DNA of 50,510 nucleotides from Ahrensia sp. (GTDB lineage: Bacteria > Pseudomonadota > Alphaproteobacteria > Rhizobiales > Rhizobiaceae), in contig NZXU01000097.1 of NCBI GenBank assembly GCA_002698425.1, forward strand, positions 1 to 50,510, written 5' to 3'. Position numbers and translations under genes: made by a program. The notes beneath the pieces are model-generated. The model was not told where the DNA came from. It saw only the letters and a program-made list of their open reading frames with translations, and did not search any database. Below, piece by piece: positions 17,454 to 26,429 of this stretch; positions within the stretch are counted from its first letter, which is position 1; each line of letters starts with the position of its first letter.

Positions 17454-19388
17454 CGGTCGTCTCCCCGGTCAGCGGATGGATGCAGCGCACCGTGCGGCCC
17501 TCGCCGACCTCGGTGAGCGGAATGGGCGCGGCGCGGCAGTCGTCCTGAGCGCGCGGGCAGCGCGCCGCGAAGGCGCAGCCGACCGGCAGATTGTTGACCA
17601 CCGGCGGACGGCCCTCGATGGCGTCGAGGCGGCGTTCGGGCTGGCCAAGAACCGGCACGCAATCGATCAGCTTCGCCGTATAGGGATGGGCCGGCGAGGA
17701 CAGGATTTCCTCGGTCGCGCCGGTCTCGACGAACTGGCCGGCATACATGACCGCGACGCGGTCGCAAATCGCCGAAACGACGCCGAAATCATGGGTGATG
17801 AACAATATGCCGGCGTCATGCTCCTTGCGCAGCGTGTTCATCAGCGACAGGACCTGCGCCTGAACCGTGACGTCGAGGGCGGTGGTCGGTTCGTCGGCGA
17901 TGATGATATGCGCGTCATGGGCAAGAGCCATGGCGATGCAGACGCGCTGGCGCATGCCGCCGGAGAGTTCGTGCGGGAAGGATTTCAGCCGTTCTGCCGG
18001 ATTGGGGATGCGCACCATTTTCAGAAGGTCGATCGCCTTCTGCCTCGCCTGGGTCGTCGACACGGGATCGTGCGCCTGGATCGCCTCGACCAGCTGATCG
18101 CCGACAGTGAAGAGCGGATGCAGCGTGGACAGCGGGTCCTGGAAGACGTGGCTGACGGCGGAGCCGCGCAACTGGCGGATACGCTCGTCCGAAGCGGCGA
18201 ACAGGTCCTCGCCCTCCAGCAGCGCGACGCCGCCGGTGATGCTTCCGGGCGGTGTGGGGACAAGCCCCATGATCGACATGGCCGAGACCGACTTGCCGGA
18301 GCCGGACTCGCCGACAATCCCGAGACATTCGCCCCGCCCGACCGCCATGTCGACGCCGCCCACGGCCTTGTAGACCTGGCCGCCGAAGCGGAACTCCGTC
18401 TTCAGCCCGCGCACGTCGAGAATGGCGTCGGCATTGGCCGCCACATCCGGCGGGGCGTTCTCGCGCATGACGGCGGTGCGGGCGACGGGCCGCGTCAGCG
18501 CGCCGGATTTCAGCCGCGGATCGAGCACGTCGCGCACGCCGTCGCCGAGCAGGTTGATGCTCATGACAAGGGCGAAGATCATCAGGCCCGGAATGATCGA
18601 GACATGCGGCGCGGTGAAGAGGATCTTGCGGCCGTCGCCGAGCATCGAGCCGAGGTCCGCCTGGGGCGGCTGCGCGCCGAGGCCGAGGAAGGAGAGGCCC
18701 GCCGTCTCCAGGATCATCCAGCCGATTGTGGTCGACATGGTGATGATGATCACCGGCAGCACGTTGGGCAGCACCTCGATGAAGAGGATCTGGGCGTTGG
18801 ATTTGCCGGACAGCCGCGCCGCATCGACGAATTCACGCCGCGACAGGCCGAGCGCGATACCGCGGATATTGCGGGCGAAGAAAGGGATGTTGACGACGGC
18901 GATGGCGTAGAGCGCGTTGAGCAGGCCCGGGCCCAATACAGCGACGATGGCGAGCGCCAGCAGGATGTAGGGAAAGGCCATGACCATGTCGATGCCGCGC
19001 ATCAGGAGCGTATCGACGCGGCCGCCCGCATAGCCGGCGACGAGGCCGATCAGCGAGCCGAAAAAGGCGGCGATCAGGGTCGCGGAGATGCCGACGAGCA
19101 GGCTGACGCGGGTGCCCCAGATCAGACGCGAGAGGATGTCGCGGCCGAGCGCGTCGGTGCCGAGCAGATGGCCTTCGGTGAGCGGGCGGAAGAGACGATT
19201 GGCCGGCGCGGTCACGTCCGGATCGGGAAGCGGCAGCAGCGGTGCGGCGAGCGCGATCAGGACGATCAGTGCGAAAACGACGAGACCGGCCGTCGCAAGC
19301 GTGTTGTTCAGCAGCAGGGCGAGCGTGTTCGGCCGTCCGGAGGAGGCGCGTTTCGCCGGCTTGACCGCGGTGGACGTCGCTTCGGCCA

Positions 19389-19389
<1 letters not shown>
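17446..19389 (-). CDS. Fused ABC transporter permease (DppC type)-ATPase (DppD type)
   Basis: A single 647-residue frame joins two proteins that are separate in the classical Dpp/Opp system. Residues about 1-300 are an inner-membrane permease with an N-terminal cytoplasmic segment, about six helices and the coupling-loop signature ([17 protein letters not shown]). After a short linker (about 300-320) comes an ATPase with Walker A GESGSGKS, signature LSGGMRQR, Walker B IIADEP, H-loop ITHDFG and the Cys-rich C-terminal [14 protein letters not shown]. No stop or frame change interrupts the join. ATG 19389 shares its base with the stop of the preceding permease (TGATG). Such permease/ATPase fusions are known in this transporter family, so this looks genuine. 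Confidence 0.94.
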
Positions 19390-20333
<944 letters not shown>

Positions 20334-20353
20334 AAAGAGAGCTCCGCTCGATG

Positions 20354-20384
20354 AAAAGGGCCGGCGACGCGGGGCCGCCGGCCC
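20354..20384 (-). terminator. Intercistronic hairpin after the solute-binding protein gene
   Basis: On the minus strand GGGCCGGCG pairs with CGCCGGCCC, followed by TTTT, directly after the binding-protein stop and before the DppB-type start. It probably acts as a partial terminator or mRNA stabiliser giving more binding protein than membrane subunits, a common arrangement in ABC importers. Confidence 0.5.
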
Positions 20385-20391
20385 GTCAGGT

Positions 20392-21951
20392 TCACTGCGG
20401 CTTCGCGACGTCCTGCAGCATCAGGAAGAAGGACGGCTGCAGCTTGAAGTTCTCGACGCTCGTCTTGGTCACCGCGTTCTGTTTCCAGTTGGCGACGAAG
20501 ACCCAGGGCGCGTCTTCCTGCACGATCTCCTGCATCTGCTTGTAGAGCTCGGCCCGCTTGCCCTGATCGGTCGCCCGGCGGGCTTCCTCGAGCAGTTCGT
20601 CGACCTTCGGGTTGGAATAGTAGCCCGAATTGAAGCCGCCCTTGTCGGGGAAGGCCTCGGTGCGCAGCGCCAGGAAGGGCAAGGTGTCAGGGTCGTTGGT
20701 CATCCACGCCATCTCTGCCATGTCCGCCTTGCCTTCAAGGCCGGGGTTCACCTTGCCGAGGAAGGTGTTCCATTCATAGGTCTCGATGCTGACATCCATG
20801 CCGACAGCCTCCAGATCGGCCTGGATGGCCGTGCCCATGGCGATCGGGTCGAGCATGCCGGAGCCGCCCTCGGTGACGTAGAAGGTCACCGGAGATCCGT
20901 CATAGCCGGCGTCGGCCAGCATCTGCTTCGCCTTTTCCGGATCGTAGGGATAGGGCTGCAGGCTGTCATTGTAGGCCCAGGCGAAGGCCGGCGGCGTCGG
21001 TCCTGCGGCGACTTCCGCCGTCCCCTGTAGGATGTTCTCGACCAGCGCCTTCTTGTTGATCGCATAGTTGGCGGCCTGGCGGATTTCCTTGTTGGCGAAG
21101 GGGCCTTCCTTCGCGTTGAGGATCAGGAACCAGACGTGCGGTCCGGCCTGCTCATAGACCGTGAAGCTGTCATCGGTGCGGAACTGGGCCAGGCTGTCCG
21201 GCGGCACTTCCACCATGATATCGAGACCGCCGGAGAGCATTTCGGCGATACGCGTGTTCGCGTCGGTGATCGGCCGGTAGATGATCGCCTCGAGATCGGG
21301 CGCGCCGTCCCAATAGTCGGGATTTTTCTCAACCACGACGCGGGAATTGGCTTCCCATTCGGCGAATTTGTAAGCGCCGGAGCCCGAGGGATGACGACCA
21401 AATTCGGCGCCATACTTCTTCACCGCCTCGGGCGAAACGATGAGGCCGGTCGGATAGGCGAGGTTGGAGAGGAAGGGCGCGTAGGGCTCCTTCAGCTTGA
21501 ACTCGACCGTCATGTCGTCGACCGCCGTGATCGTATCGACGGAGGAGAAGAAGAAGGACAGCGGGAAAGGACCGGTATCGTGGAAGGGGTGGTCCTCGTT
21601 GAGCATGCGTTCGAAATGGAACTTCACCGCCTCGGCGTTGAAGGGCGAGCCGTCATGGAAGGCGACGCCTTCGCGCAGCTTGAAGGAATAGACCGTGCCG
21701 TCGTCGGAAATCGTCCAGCTCTCGGCCAGCGCCGGCTCGACTTCCAGCGTGCCGTCCTTGTAGCGCGTCAGACCGTCATAGAGATTGACGAGAATGCGGA
21801 AGTCGTTGACCGCCGTGACCGCCGAAGGATCGAGCGATTTCGGCTCCGCGATCTGGCCGACGACCAGAACATTCGGAGGCGTTTGCGCGAGGGACGGGGA
21901 AGCAAATGCGAGCGATGCGACCGTTAGGGCCGCAGCCAGAAGTTTCTTCAT
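20392..21951 (-). CDS. ABC transporter substrate-binding protein, peptide/nickel family (SBP_bac_5)
   Basis: A 519-residue periplasmic binding protein. Residues 1-23 form a Sec signal peptide (MKKLLAAALTVASLAFASPS, cleavage probably after SLA). The mature part shows the family features LAESWTISDDGTVYSFKLRE, VAFHDGSPFNAEAVKF and GSGAYKFAEWEA. It delivers the substrate to the permeases encoded downstream in the same operon. The ATG at 21951 follows GGAG; an ATG at 21963 is four codons earlier and lacks a site. The divergent carbamoylase-type gene suggests N-carbamoyl or amide compounds as possible substrates, but short peptides cannot be excluded. Confidence 0.95.
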   Translation of the reverse strand: MKKLLAAALTVASLAFASPSLAQTPPNVLVVGQIAEPKSLDPSAVTAVNDFRILVNLYDGLTRYKDGTLEVEPALAESWTISDDGTVYSFKLREGVAFHDGSPFNAEAVKFHFERMLNEDHPFHDTGPFPLSFFFSSVDTITAVDDMTVEFKLKEPYAPFLSNLAYPTGLIVSPEAVKKYGAEFGRHPSGSGAYKFAEWEANSRVVVEKNPDYWDGAPDLEAIIYRPITDANTRIAEMLSGGLDIMVEVPPDSLAQFRTDDSFTVYEQAGPHVWFLILNAKEGPFANKEIRQAANYAINKKALVENILQGTAEVAAGPTPPAFAWAYNDSLQPYPYDPEKAKQMLADAGYDGSPVTFYVTEGGSGMLDPIAMGTAIQADLEAVGMDVSIETYEWNTFLGKVNPGLEGKADMAEMAWMTNDPDTLPFLALRTEAFPDKGGFNSGYYSNPKVDELLEEARRATDQGKRAELYKQMQEIVQEDAPWVFVANWKQNAVTKTSVENFKLQPSFFLMLQDVAKPQ

Positions 21952-22003
21952 GGCGATCTCCATCGTTGCAGATGGGATTCAATTAATCCGTAAAATTAAA
22001 ATT

Positions 22004-22039
22004 GATGCAAGCATTTATTATGATAAATTTTTGTGCATC
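22004..22039. promoter_or_regulatory. Nested palindrome, candidate operator in divergent promoter
   Basis: Inner palindrome ATTTAT-TATG-ATAAAT (22013-22028) is flanked by GATGCA (22004-22009) and TGCATC (22034-22039). It lies in the AT-rich 136-base gap between the divergent binding-protein and amidohydrolase genes. A binding site for the operon's own GntR/FCD regulator is plausible but unproven. Confidence 0.4.
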
Positions 22040-22087
22040 CTTGAGGCGCATTTACTCACCAGCGCAAGGAGCGCAGCTCTTGGCACC

Positions 22088-23329
22088 ATGGCCCGACCGA
22101 CACCCACGATCGACATAGACCGGCTTCGCCGCCTGCTCGACGGCGTAAACGCTTTCGGATTCAACGCTGTAACCGGCGGATACAATCGCGTCGGCTATTC
22201 GACCGAAGACATGGCGGTGCGCGACTGGTTTGCCCGCGAAATGGGCGACAGCGGCCTGGCGGTCAGCCGCGACGCGGTGAACAATCTGTTCGGGCGCTTC
22301 GGCCCGGCGGACGGTCCCTGCATCATGGCGGGCTCGCATCTCGACACGGTGCCGGAGGGTGGCGCCTTCGACGGATCGCTCGGGGCCTGCGTGGCGCTGG
22401 AATGCGTGCGCGCCATGCGCGATGCCGGGATCGAGCCGCGAACCGCGATCGTCGCCGTGGCGACGGCCGAAGAGGAAGGCCGCTTCGGCGGCATGCTCGG
22501 CTCGCAGACGATCGCGGGGCTGGTGACGCGGGACTGGATCGACCAGGCCTCCGACGCGGACGGCGTCCGGCTCGCCGACGCGATGGCCGAACAGGGTCTC
22601 GACGCCCATGGCGCGCTGGACGCCGGCTGGGAGCCCGGGTCGGTCGCGGCGTTCCTGGAACTGCATATCGAGCAGGGCCCGGTGCTGGAGCGGGCCAGGA
22701 TCCCGATCGGCATCGTCAACGGGGTCTCCGGCGTCTGCTTCCTGCAGGTCCGCTATGACGGCGTCGCCAACCATTCCGGCACGACGCCGATGGACATGCG
22801 CGCCGACGCCTTCGCCGGACTGGCGGCCTTCGCCAATACGATCCCCGCGACCATCGCCGCGCATGGCACGGATCAGAGCCGGATCACCATCGGCAAGGTC
22901 GAGCTCCAGCCGAATTTCGCCCATACGGTTCCGGGCTCGGCGGAGTTCTCGATCATCCTGCGCGACACGTCGGAAGAGGTCATGCGCGCGCTGCGCGCCG
23001 AGGCGCTTGCCCAGGTGGAGGCGGCCGCGAAGGCGCACAGGCTGAGATTTTCCGTCGAGGAGAAGAGCTGGCTGTCGCCGGCCGGGCTCGATACCGGCAT
23101 CCGAACCGTCCTGACGGAGGAGGCCGACCGGCTCGGCTACGCCTGCCTCGTCATGCCGTCGGGCGCCGGCCACGACGCCCAGACAATGCAATCATTCTGC
23201 CCGTCGGGGCTGATCTTCATTCCGAGCCGCAACGGCATCAGCCACGCGCCGGAGGAATGGAGCGACTGGGCGGATATCGAAAAGGGCGCGCAGTTGATGC
23301 TGAACGCCCTCGTCCGCCTGTCGACTTAA
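22088..23329 (+). CDS. Zn-dependent amidohydrolase of the allantoate/N-carbamoyl-amino-acid hydrolase family (M20)
   Basis: A 413-residue enzyme of the hydantoinase/carbamoylase group that cleaves the ureido or amide bond of substrates such as allantoate, N-carbamoyl amino acids or ureidoglycine. Metal and catalytic motifs are GSHLDTVPEGGAFDGSLG, EEEGRFGGMLGSQTI, LELHIEQGPVLE, NHSGTTPMDMRADA and the C-terminal SGAGHDAQTM. The frame is open back to 21785 but overlaps the divergent binding-protein gene; ATG 22088 gives the normal family length, with AAGGAG 16 bases before it (rather far). Placement beside a peptide-type importer suggests uptake and hydrolysis of the same compound. Confidence 0.92.
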   Translation: MARPTPTIDIDRLRRLLDGVNAFGFNAVTGGYNRVGYSTEDMAVRDWFAREMGDSGLAVSRDAVNNLFGRFGPADGPCIMAGSHLDTVPEGGAFDGSLGACVALECVRAMRDAGIEPRTAIVAVATAEEEGRFGGMLGSQTIAGLVTRDWIDQASDADGVRLADAMAEQGLDAHGALDAGWEPGSVAAFLELHIEQGPVLERARIPIGIVNGVSGVCFLQVRYDGVANHSGTTPMDMRADAFAGLAAFANTIPATIAAHGTDQSRITIGKVELQPNFAHTVPGSAEFSIILRDTSEEVMRALRAEALAQVEAAAKAHRLRFSVEEKSWLSPAGLDTGIRTVLTEEADRLGYACLVMPSGAGHDAQTMQSFCPSGLIFIPSRNGISHAPEEWSDWADIEKGAQLMLNALVRLST

Positions 23330-23372
23330 AGAAGTCTAGCGCGGCAAATTTGTTTGTGGTCCGGTAATCTTT

Positions 23373-23396
23373 CCGATCATGATTCATCATGATCGG
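23373..23396. repeat. Perfect 10-bp inverted repeat between convergent genes
   Basis: CCGATCATGA-TTCA-TCATGATCGG lies in the 75-base gap between the convergent amidohydrolase and M42 peptidase genes. It could act as a bidirectional terminator, but it has no T-run on either side. Confidence 0.5.
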
Positions 23397-23404
23397 GAAC
23401 CGGT

Positions 23405-24583
23405 CTATTCGCTGAGTTCCTTGGCTTCGAGTTCCCTGGCCTTGACGTCGGGAGACAGGTCCTGTTCCGCCTCGGCGATAGGCTGGCGGGTGAAGCCCCT
23501 GACGCCGGAAGTTTCCTTGAAGTCGCGTTTGATCATCACCGGGCTGACCGTATAGGCGGTGATCAGTTCGGCGAGCGAGCGCAGCGCATGAGTGTGGATG
23601 CGCTCATAGCCGTGCGAGGCATCGACGCCGAAGGTGATCAGGGCCGTGCGTACATCCGCCCCGGCCTCGATGGCGCTCGCGGAGTCCGAGCGGTAATATT
23701 TGAAGATATCCTTCTGGTAGCGGATCTCGTTTTCCTGGCACAGCGAGACCAGCTTCTTGGTCAGGTGAAAATCGAAGGGGCCGGTCTGGTCGGCCATGGC
23801 GATCGTGACTCCGAACTCGTCAGAATTCTGCCCCGGCGCGGTGGTGCCGTTGTCGACCGCGATCATGGAGGCGACATCGTGGGTCAGGATCGAGGCCGCG
23901 CCGACCCCGACCTCCTCCGCGATGGTGAAGAGGAAATGGATGTCCACCGGCGTCTCGGCCTGCTCGTCCTCCAAGGCCTTGAGCGCGGCGAGCATCACGG
24001 CGACACCGGCCTTGTTGTCGAGATGGCGCGACACGATGAAACCGTTATCGAGAAACTCGGGCAGCGGATCGATGGCGATGATGTCGCCTATCTCGATATC
24101 GAGCCGCTCGATATCCTCCTTGTTGCGCGCCAGGGCGTCGATGCGCATCTCGACGAAATCCCAGCCGACGGGGGCCTTGTCGACTTCATCGTTATAGGTG
24201 TGGCCGGAGGCCTTCAAAGGCAGGACGGAGCCGCGATAGCTGCCGCTGTCGGTGAAGACCGTGGCGCGCGCACCCTCGGCGAAACGGGCGGACCAGTGTC
24301 CGATCGGGACCAAAGCGAGGCGGCCATTGTCCTTGATCTGCTTGACCTGCGCGCCGAGCGTATCGACGTGACTGACGATTGCGCGGGCGCCCTCGGTCCG
24401 CTTTCCCTTGCGGATGGCGCGAATGGCGCCGCGGCGGGTCAGTTCCACCTTGAGGCCGTGTTTCTCCAGTTCCGACACGACATAGCGGACGACCGGGTCC
24501 GTATAACCGGTCGGGCTCGGTATCCTGAGTAGCTTGTCCAGTACGGCAAGCAGGTATTCGTGGTCGATGGCCAAGCGTGACAC
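23405..24583 (-). CDS. M42-family peptidase of the NAGGN osmoprotectant system
   Basis: A 392-residue metallo-aminopeptidase-like protein that is the third member of the conserved trio linked to N-acetylglutaminylglutamine amide (NAGGN). Metal ligands of the M42 fold are visible: SHVDTLGAQV, LDNKAGVAVM, TIAEEVGVG, AVDNGTTAPG and a C-terminal His in DASHGYERIH. Its role in the pathway is not settled; turnover of NAGGN or of precursors is a guess. The start is GTG at 24583, overlapping the stop of the preceding gene as TAGTG, with GGGAGGG upstream. Expression should be coupled to the two biosynthetic genes. Confidence 0.92.
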   Translation of the reverse strand: MSRLAIDHEYLLAVLDKLLRIPSPTGYTDPVVRYVVSELEKHGLKVELTRRGAIRAIRKGKRTEGARAIVSHVDTLGAQVKQIKDNGRLALVPIGHWSARFAEGARATVFTDSGSYRGSVLPLKASGHTYNDEVDKAPVGWDFVEMRIDALARNKEDIERLDIEIGDIIAIDPLPEFLDNGFIVSRHLDNKAGVAVMLAALKALEDEQAETPVDIHFLFTIAEEVGVGAASILTHDVASMIAVDNGTTAPGQNSDEFGVTIAMADQTGPFDFHLTKKLVSLCQENEIRYQKDIFKYYRSDSASAIEAGADVRTALITFGVDASHGYERIHTHALRSLAELITAYTVSPVMIKRDFKETSGVRGFTRQPIAEAEQDLSPDVKARELEAKELSE

Positions 24584-26421
24584 TAGCGCGTTCCCTCCCG
24601 TTCCTTATCCTTTTGCAAAGTTTGCCGCACGCTGGCCGGGACGGAAAGCGGAAAAAGCAGATCGACGAAACGCTCCGCCGTCGGCTGCGGCTCGTGATTT
24701 GCGAGGCCCGGCCGCTCGTTCGCCTCAATGAAGGCGTAGTCGGGCAGGCTCGGCGCCTTGACCATCAGGTCGATGCCGGTGACCGGGATATCGATGGCGC
24801 GCGCGGCCTCGGTCGCGGCTTCGACGAGCTTCGGATTGACGATGTCGGTCACGTCATGGATCGTCCCGCCGGTGTGCAGATTGGCGGTCTTGCGCACGGC
24901 AAGTTCGGTATCCGCGGGCAGAACATCGTCGAGCCCGAAGCCTGCTTCGCGGATCGTGCGTTCCGTCTCGGCGTCGAGCGGAATGCGGGACTCGCCGCCG
25001 GTGGCGGCCCTGCGGCGGCGGCTCTGCGCCTCGATCAGTTCGCGGACCGTTCGTTCGCCGTCACCGACGATCACCGGCGGCCGGCGGACCGCCGCCGCTA
25101 CGACGCGGTAATTGATGACGATGAGGCGAAGATCCTCGCCCTGGACATATTCCTCGAGCAGCACGACGTCGGAGACCTTGCGCGCTTCCTCGATGGCGGC
25201 CTCGACCTCGGCCATGTCGGAAAGGCCGACCGAGATGCCCCGCCCCTGCTCGCCGCGCGCCGGCTTGACGACGACCCGGCCGCAGCGCTTGACGAATTCG
25301 GCGATCTCGTCGGGACTGGCGCCGTCGGCCAGCTGTTCCGGCACGCGCACGCCGGCGGCCGAAACCATGCGGCGCGTGACCGACTTGTCGTCGCAAATCG
25401 ACATCGCCACCGCCGAGGTCAGTTCCGACAGGCTCTCGCGGCAGAGGATCGACCGGCCGCCATGGGTGAGGCGGAAGAAGCCCGCCTCGGCATCGACGAC
25501 CTTGACCTGGATGCCGCGCCGGCGCGCCTCGTTGACGATGATCTTCGCATAGGGATTGAGCGCCGCGTCCTCCGGCGGGCCGGTGAACAGCGTCTCGTTG
25601 ATCGGGTTCTTGCGCTTGACCGAGAAGAAGGAGACGCGCTGGAAACCGAGCTTTTCGTAGAGGGCGATCGCCTGCGTGTTGTCATGCAGCACGGAGAGAT
25701 CGAGAAAGGCCGCGCCGCGGGTGGTGAAATATTCCGCCAGTCGGCGCACCAGCGCCTCGCCGATACCCGGATGGCGGGCCGAGGGATCGACGGCGAGACA
25801 CCACAGCGATGACCCGCGCTCCGGATCGTTGAAGGCGCGCATGTGATCGACCCCGGTCACGGTGCCGAGCACCTCGCCGGTCTGCTCGTCCTCGGCGACG
25901 AAATAGATGATCGTGCGGGCGTCGCGCTTGGCCCAGAAGAATTCCGGCGGGACCGGGATCATCGCGCGGGCCGAGTAGATGCGGTTGATCGCCTCGGCAT
26001 CGGATTGCGACGTCAGGCGGCGGATGAAGAAGCCCTTCGGCCCCTTGCGGGACGCACGATAGCGGGACAGATCCAGACGGAAGGTGTGCGAGGGATCGAG
26101 GAACAGCTCCTGCGGCGCATTGGCGAGCAGGACATGCGGATTGCGCACATAGACCGCGATATCGCGCCGGTCGGGCTGTTCGCCGCGCAGGGCGGAGATC
26201 ATCGCGCCCGATTCCTCGAAGGTCTGGGCGAAGACCAGCCGTCCCCAGCCGCAATCGAGCACCGCCTGCGACGCCATCCGCTCGGCATCGCCGCCATGCT
26301 GCGCGATCGGCGGCTTCAGGCCCTGGTCGCGCATGCGCTTGAGGCGATGCTTGTAGGCCTCGCTGGACTGGCGCCCGCGCGAAGCCTGCGGCTGTTTGGG
26401 GCCTTCGCTGTCCTTCGCCAT
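24583..26421 (-). CDS. ngg: N-acetylglutaminylglutamine synthetase (GNAT acetyltransferase-ATP-grasp ligase)
   Basis: A 612-residue two-domain enzyme predicted to build N-acetylglutaminylglutamine, precursor of the osmolyte NAGGN. The N-terminal part contains a GNAT acetyltransferase fold with the acetyl-CoA loop ARHPGIGEALVRRL around residue 220. The C-terminal part is an ATP-grasp ligase resembling glutathione and cyanophycin synthetases (VVVKPARGEQGRGISVGL, EEYVQGEDLRLIVI, FIEANERPGLANHEP). ATG 26421 has GAGG at good spacing; ATG 26433, which overlaps the upstream stop as ATGA, would add four residues. It lies between the amidotransferase and M42 genes in the order known from Pseudomonas and rhizobia. 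Confidence 0.93.
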   Translation of the reverse strand: MAKDSEGPKQPQASRGRQSSEAYKHRLKRMRDQGLKPPIAQHGGDAERMASQAVLDCGWGRLVFAQTFEESGAMISALRGEQPDRRDIAVYVRNPHVLLANAPQELFLDPSHTFRLDLSRYRASRKGPKGFFIRRLTSQSDAEAINRIYSARAMIPVPPEFFWAKRDARTIIYFVAEDEQTGEVLGTVTGVDHMRAFNDPERGSSLWCLAVDPSARHPGIGEALVRRLAEYFTTRGAAFLDLSVLHDNTQAIALYEKLGFQRVSFFSVKRKNPINETLFTGPPEDAALNPYAKIIVNEARRRGIQVKVVDAEAGFFRLTHGGRSILCRESLSELTSAVAMSICDDKSVTRRMVSAAGVRVPEQLADGASPDEIAEFVKRCGRVVVKPARGEQGRGISVGLSDMAEVEAAIEEARKVSDVVLLEEYVQGEDLRLIVINYRVVAAAVRRPPVIVGDGERTVRELIEAQSRRRRAATGGESRIPLDAETERTIREAGFGLDDVLPADTELAVRKTANLHTGGTIHDVTDIVNPKLVEAATEAARAIDIPVTGIDLMVKAPSLPDYAFIEANERPGLANHEPQPTAERFVDLLFPLSVPASVRQTLQKDKEREGTR

Positions 26422-26429
26422 GGCGAACC

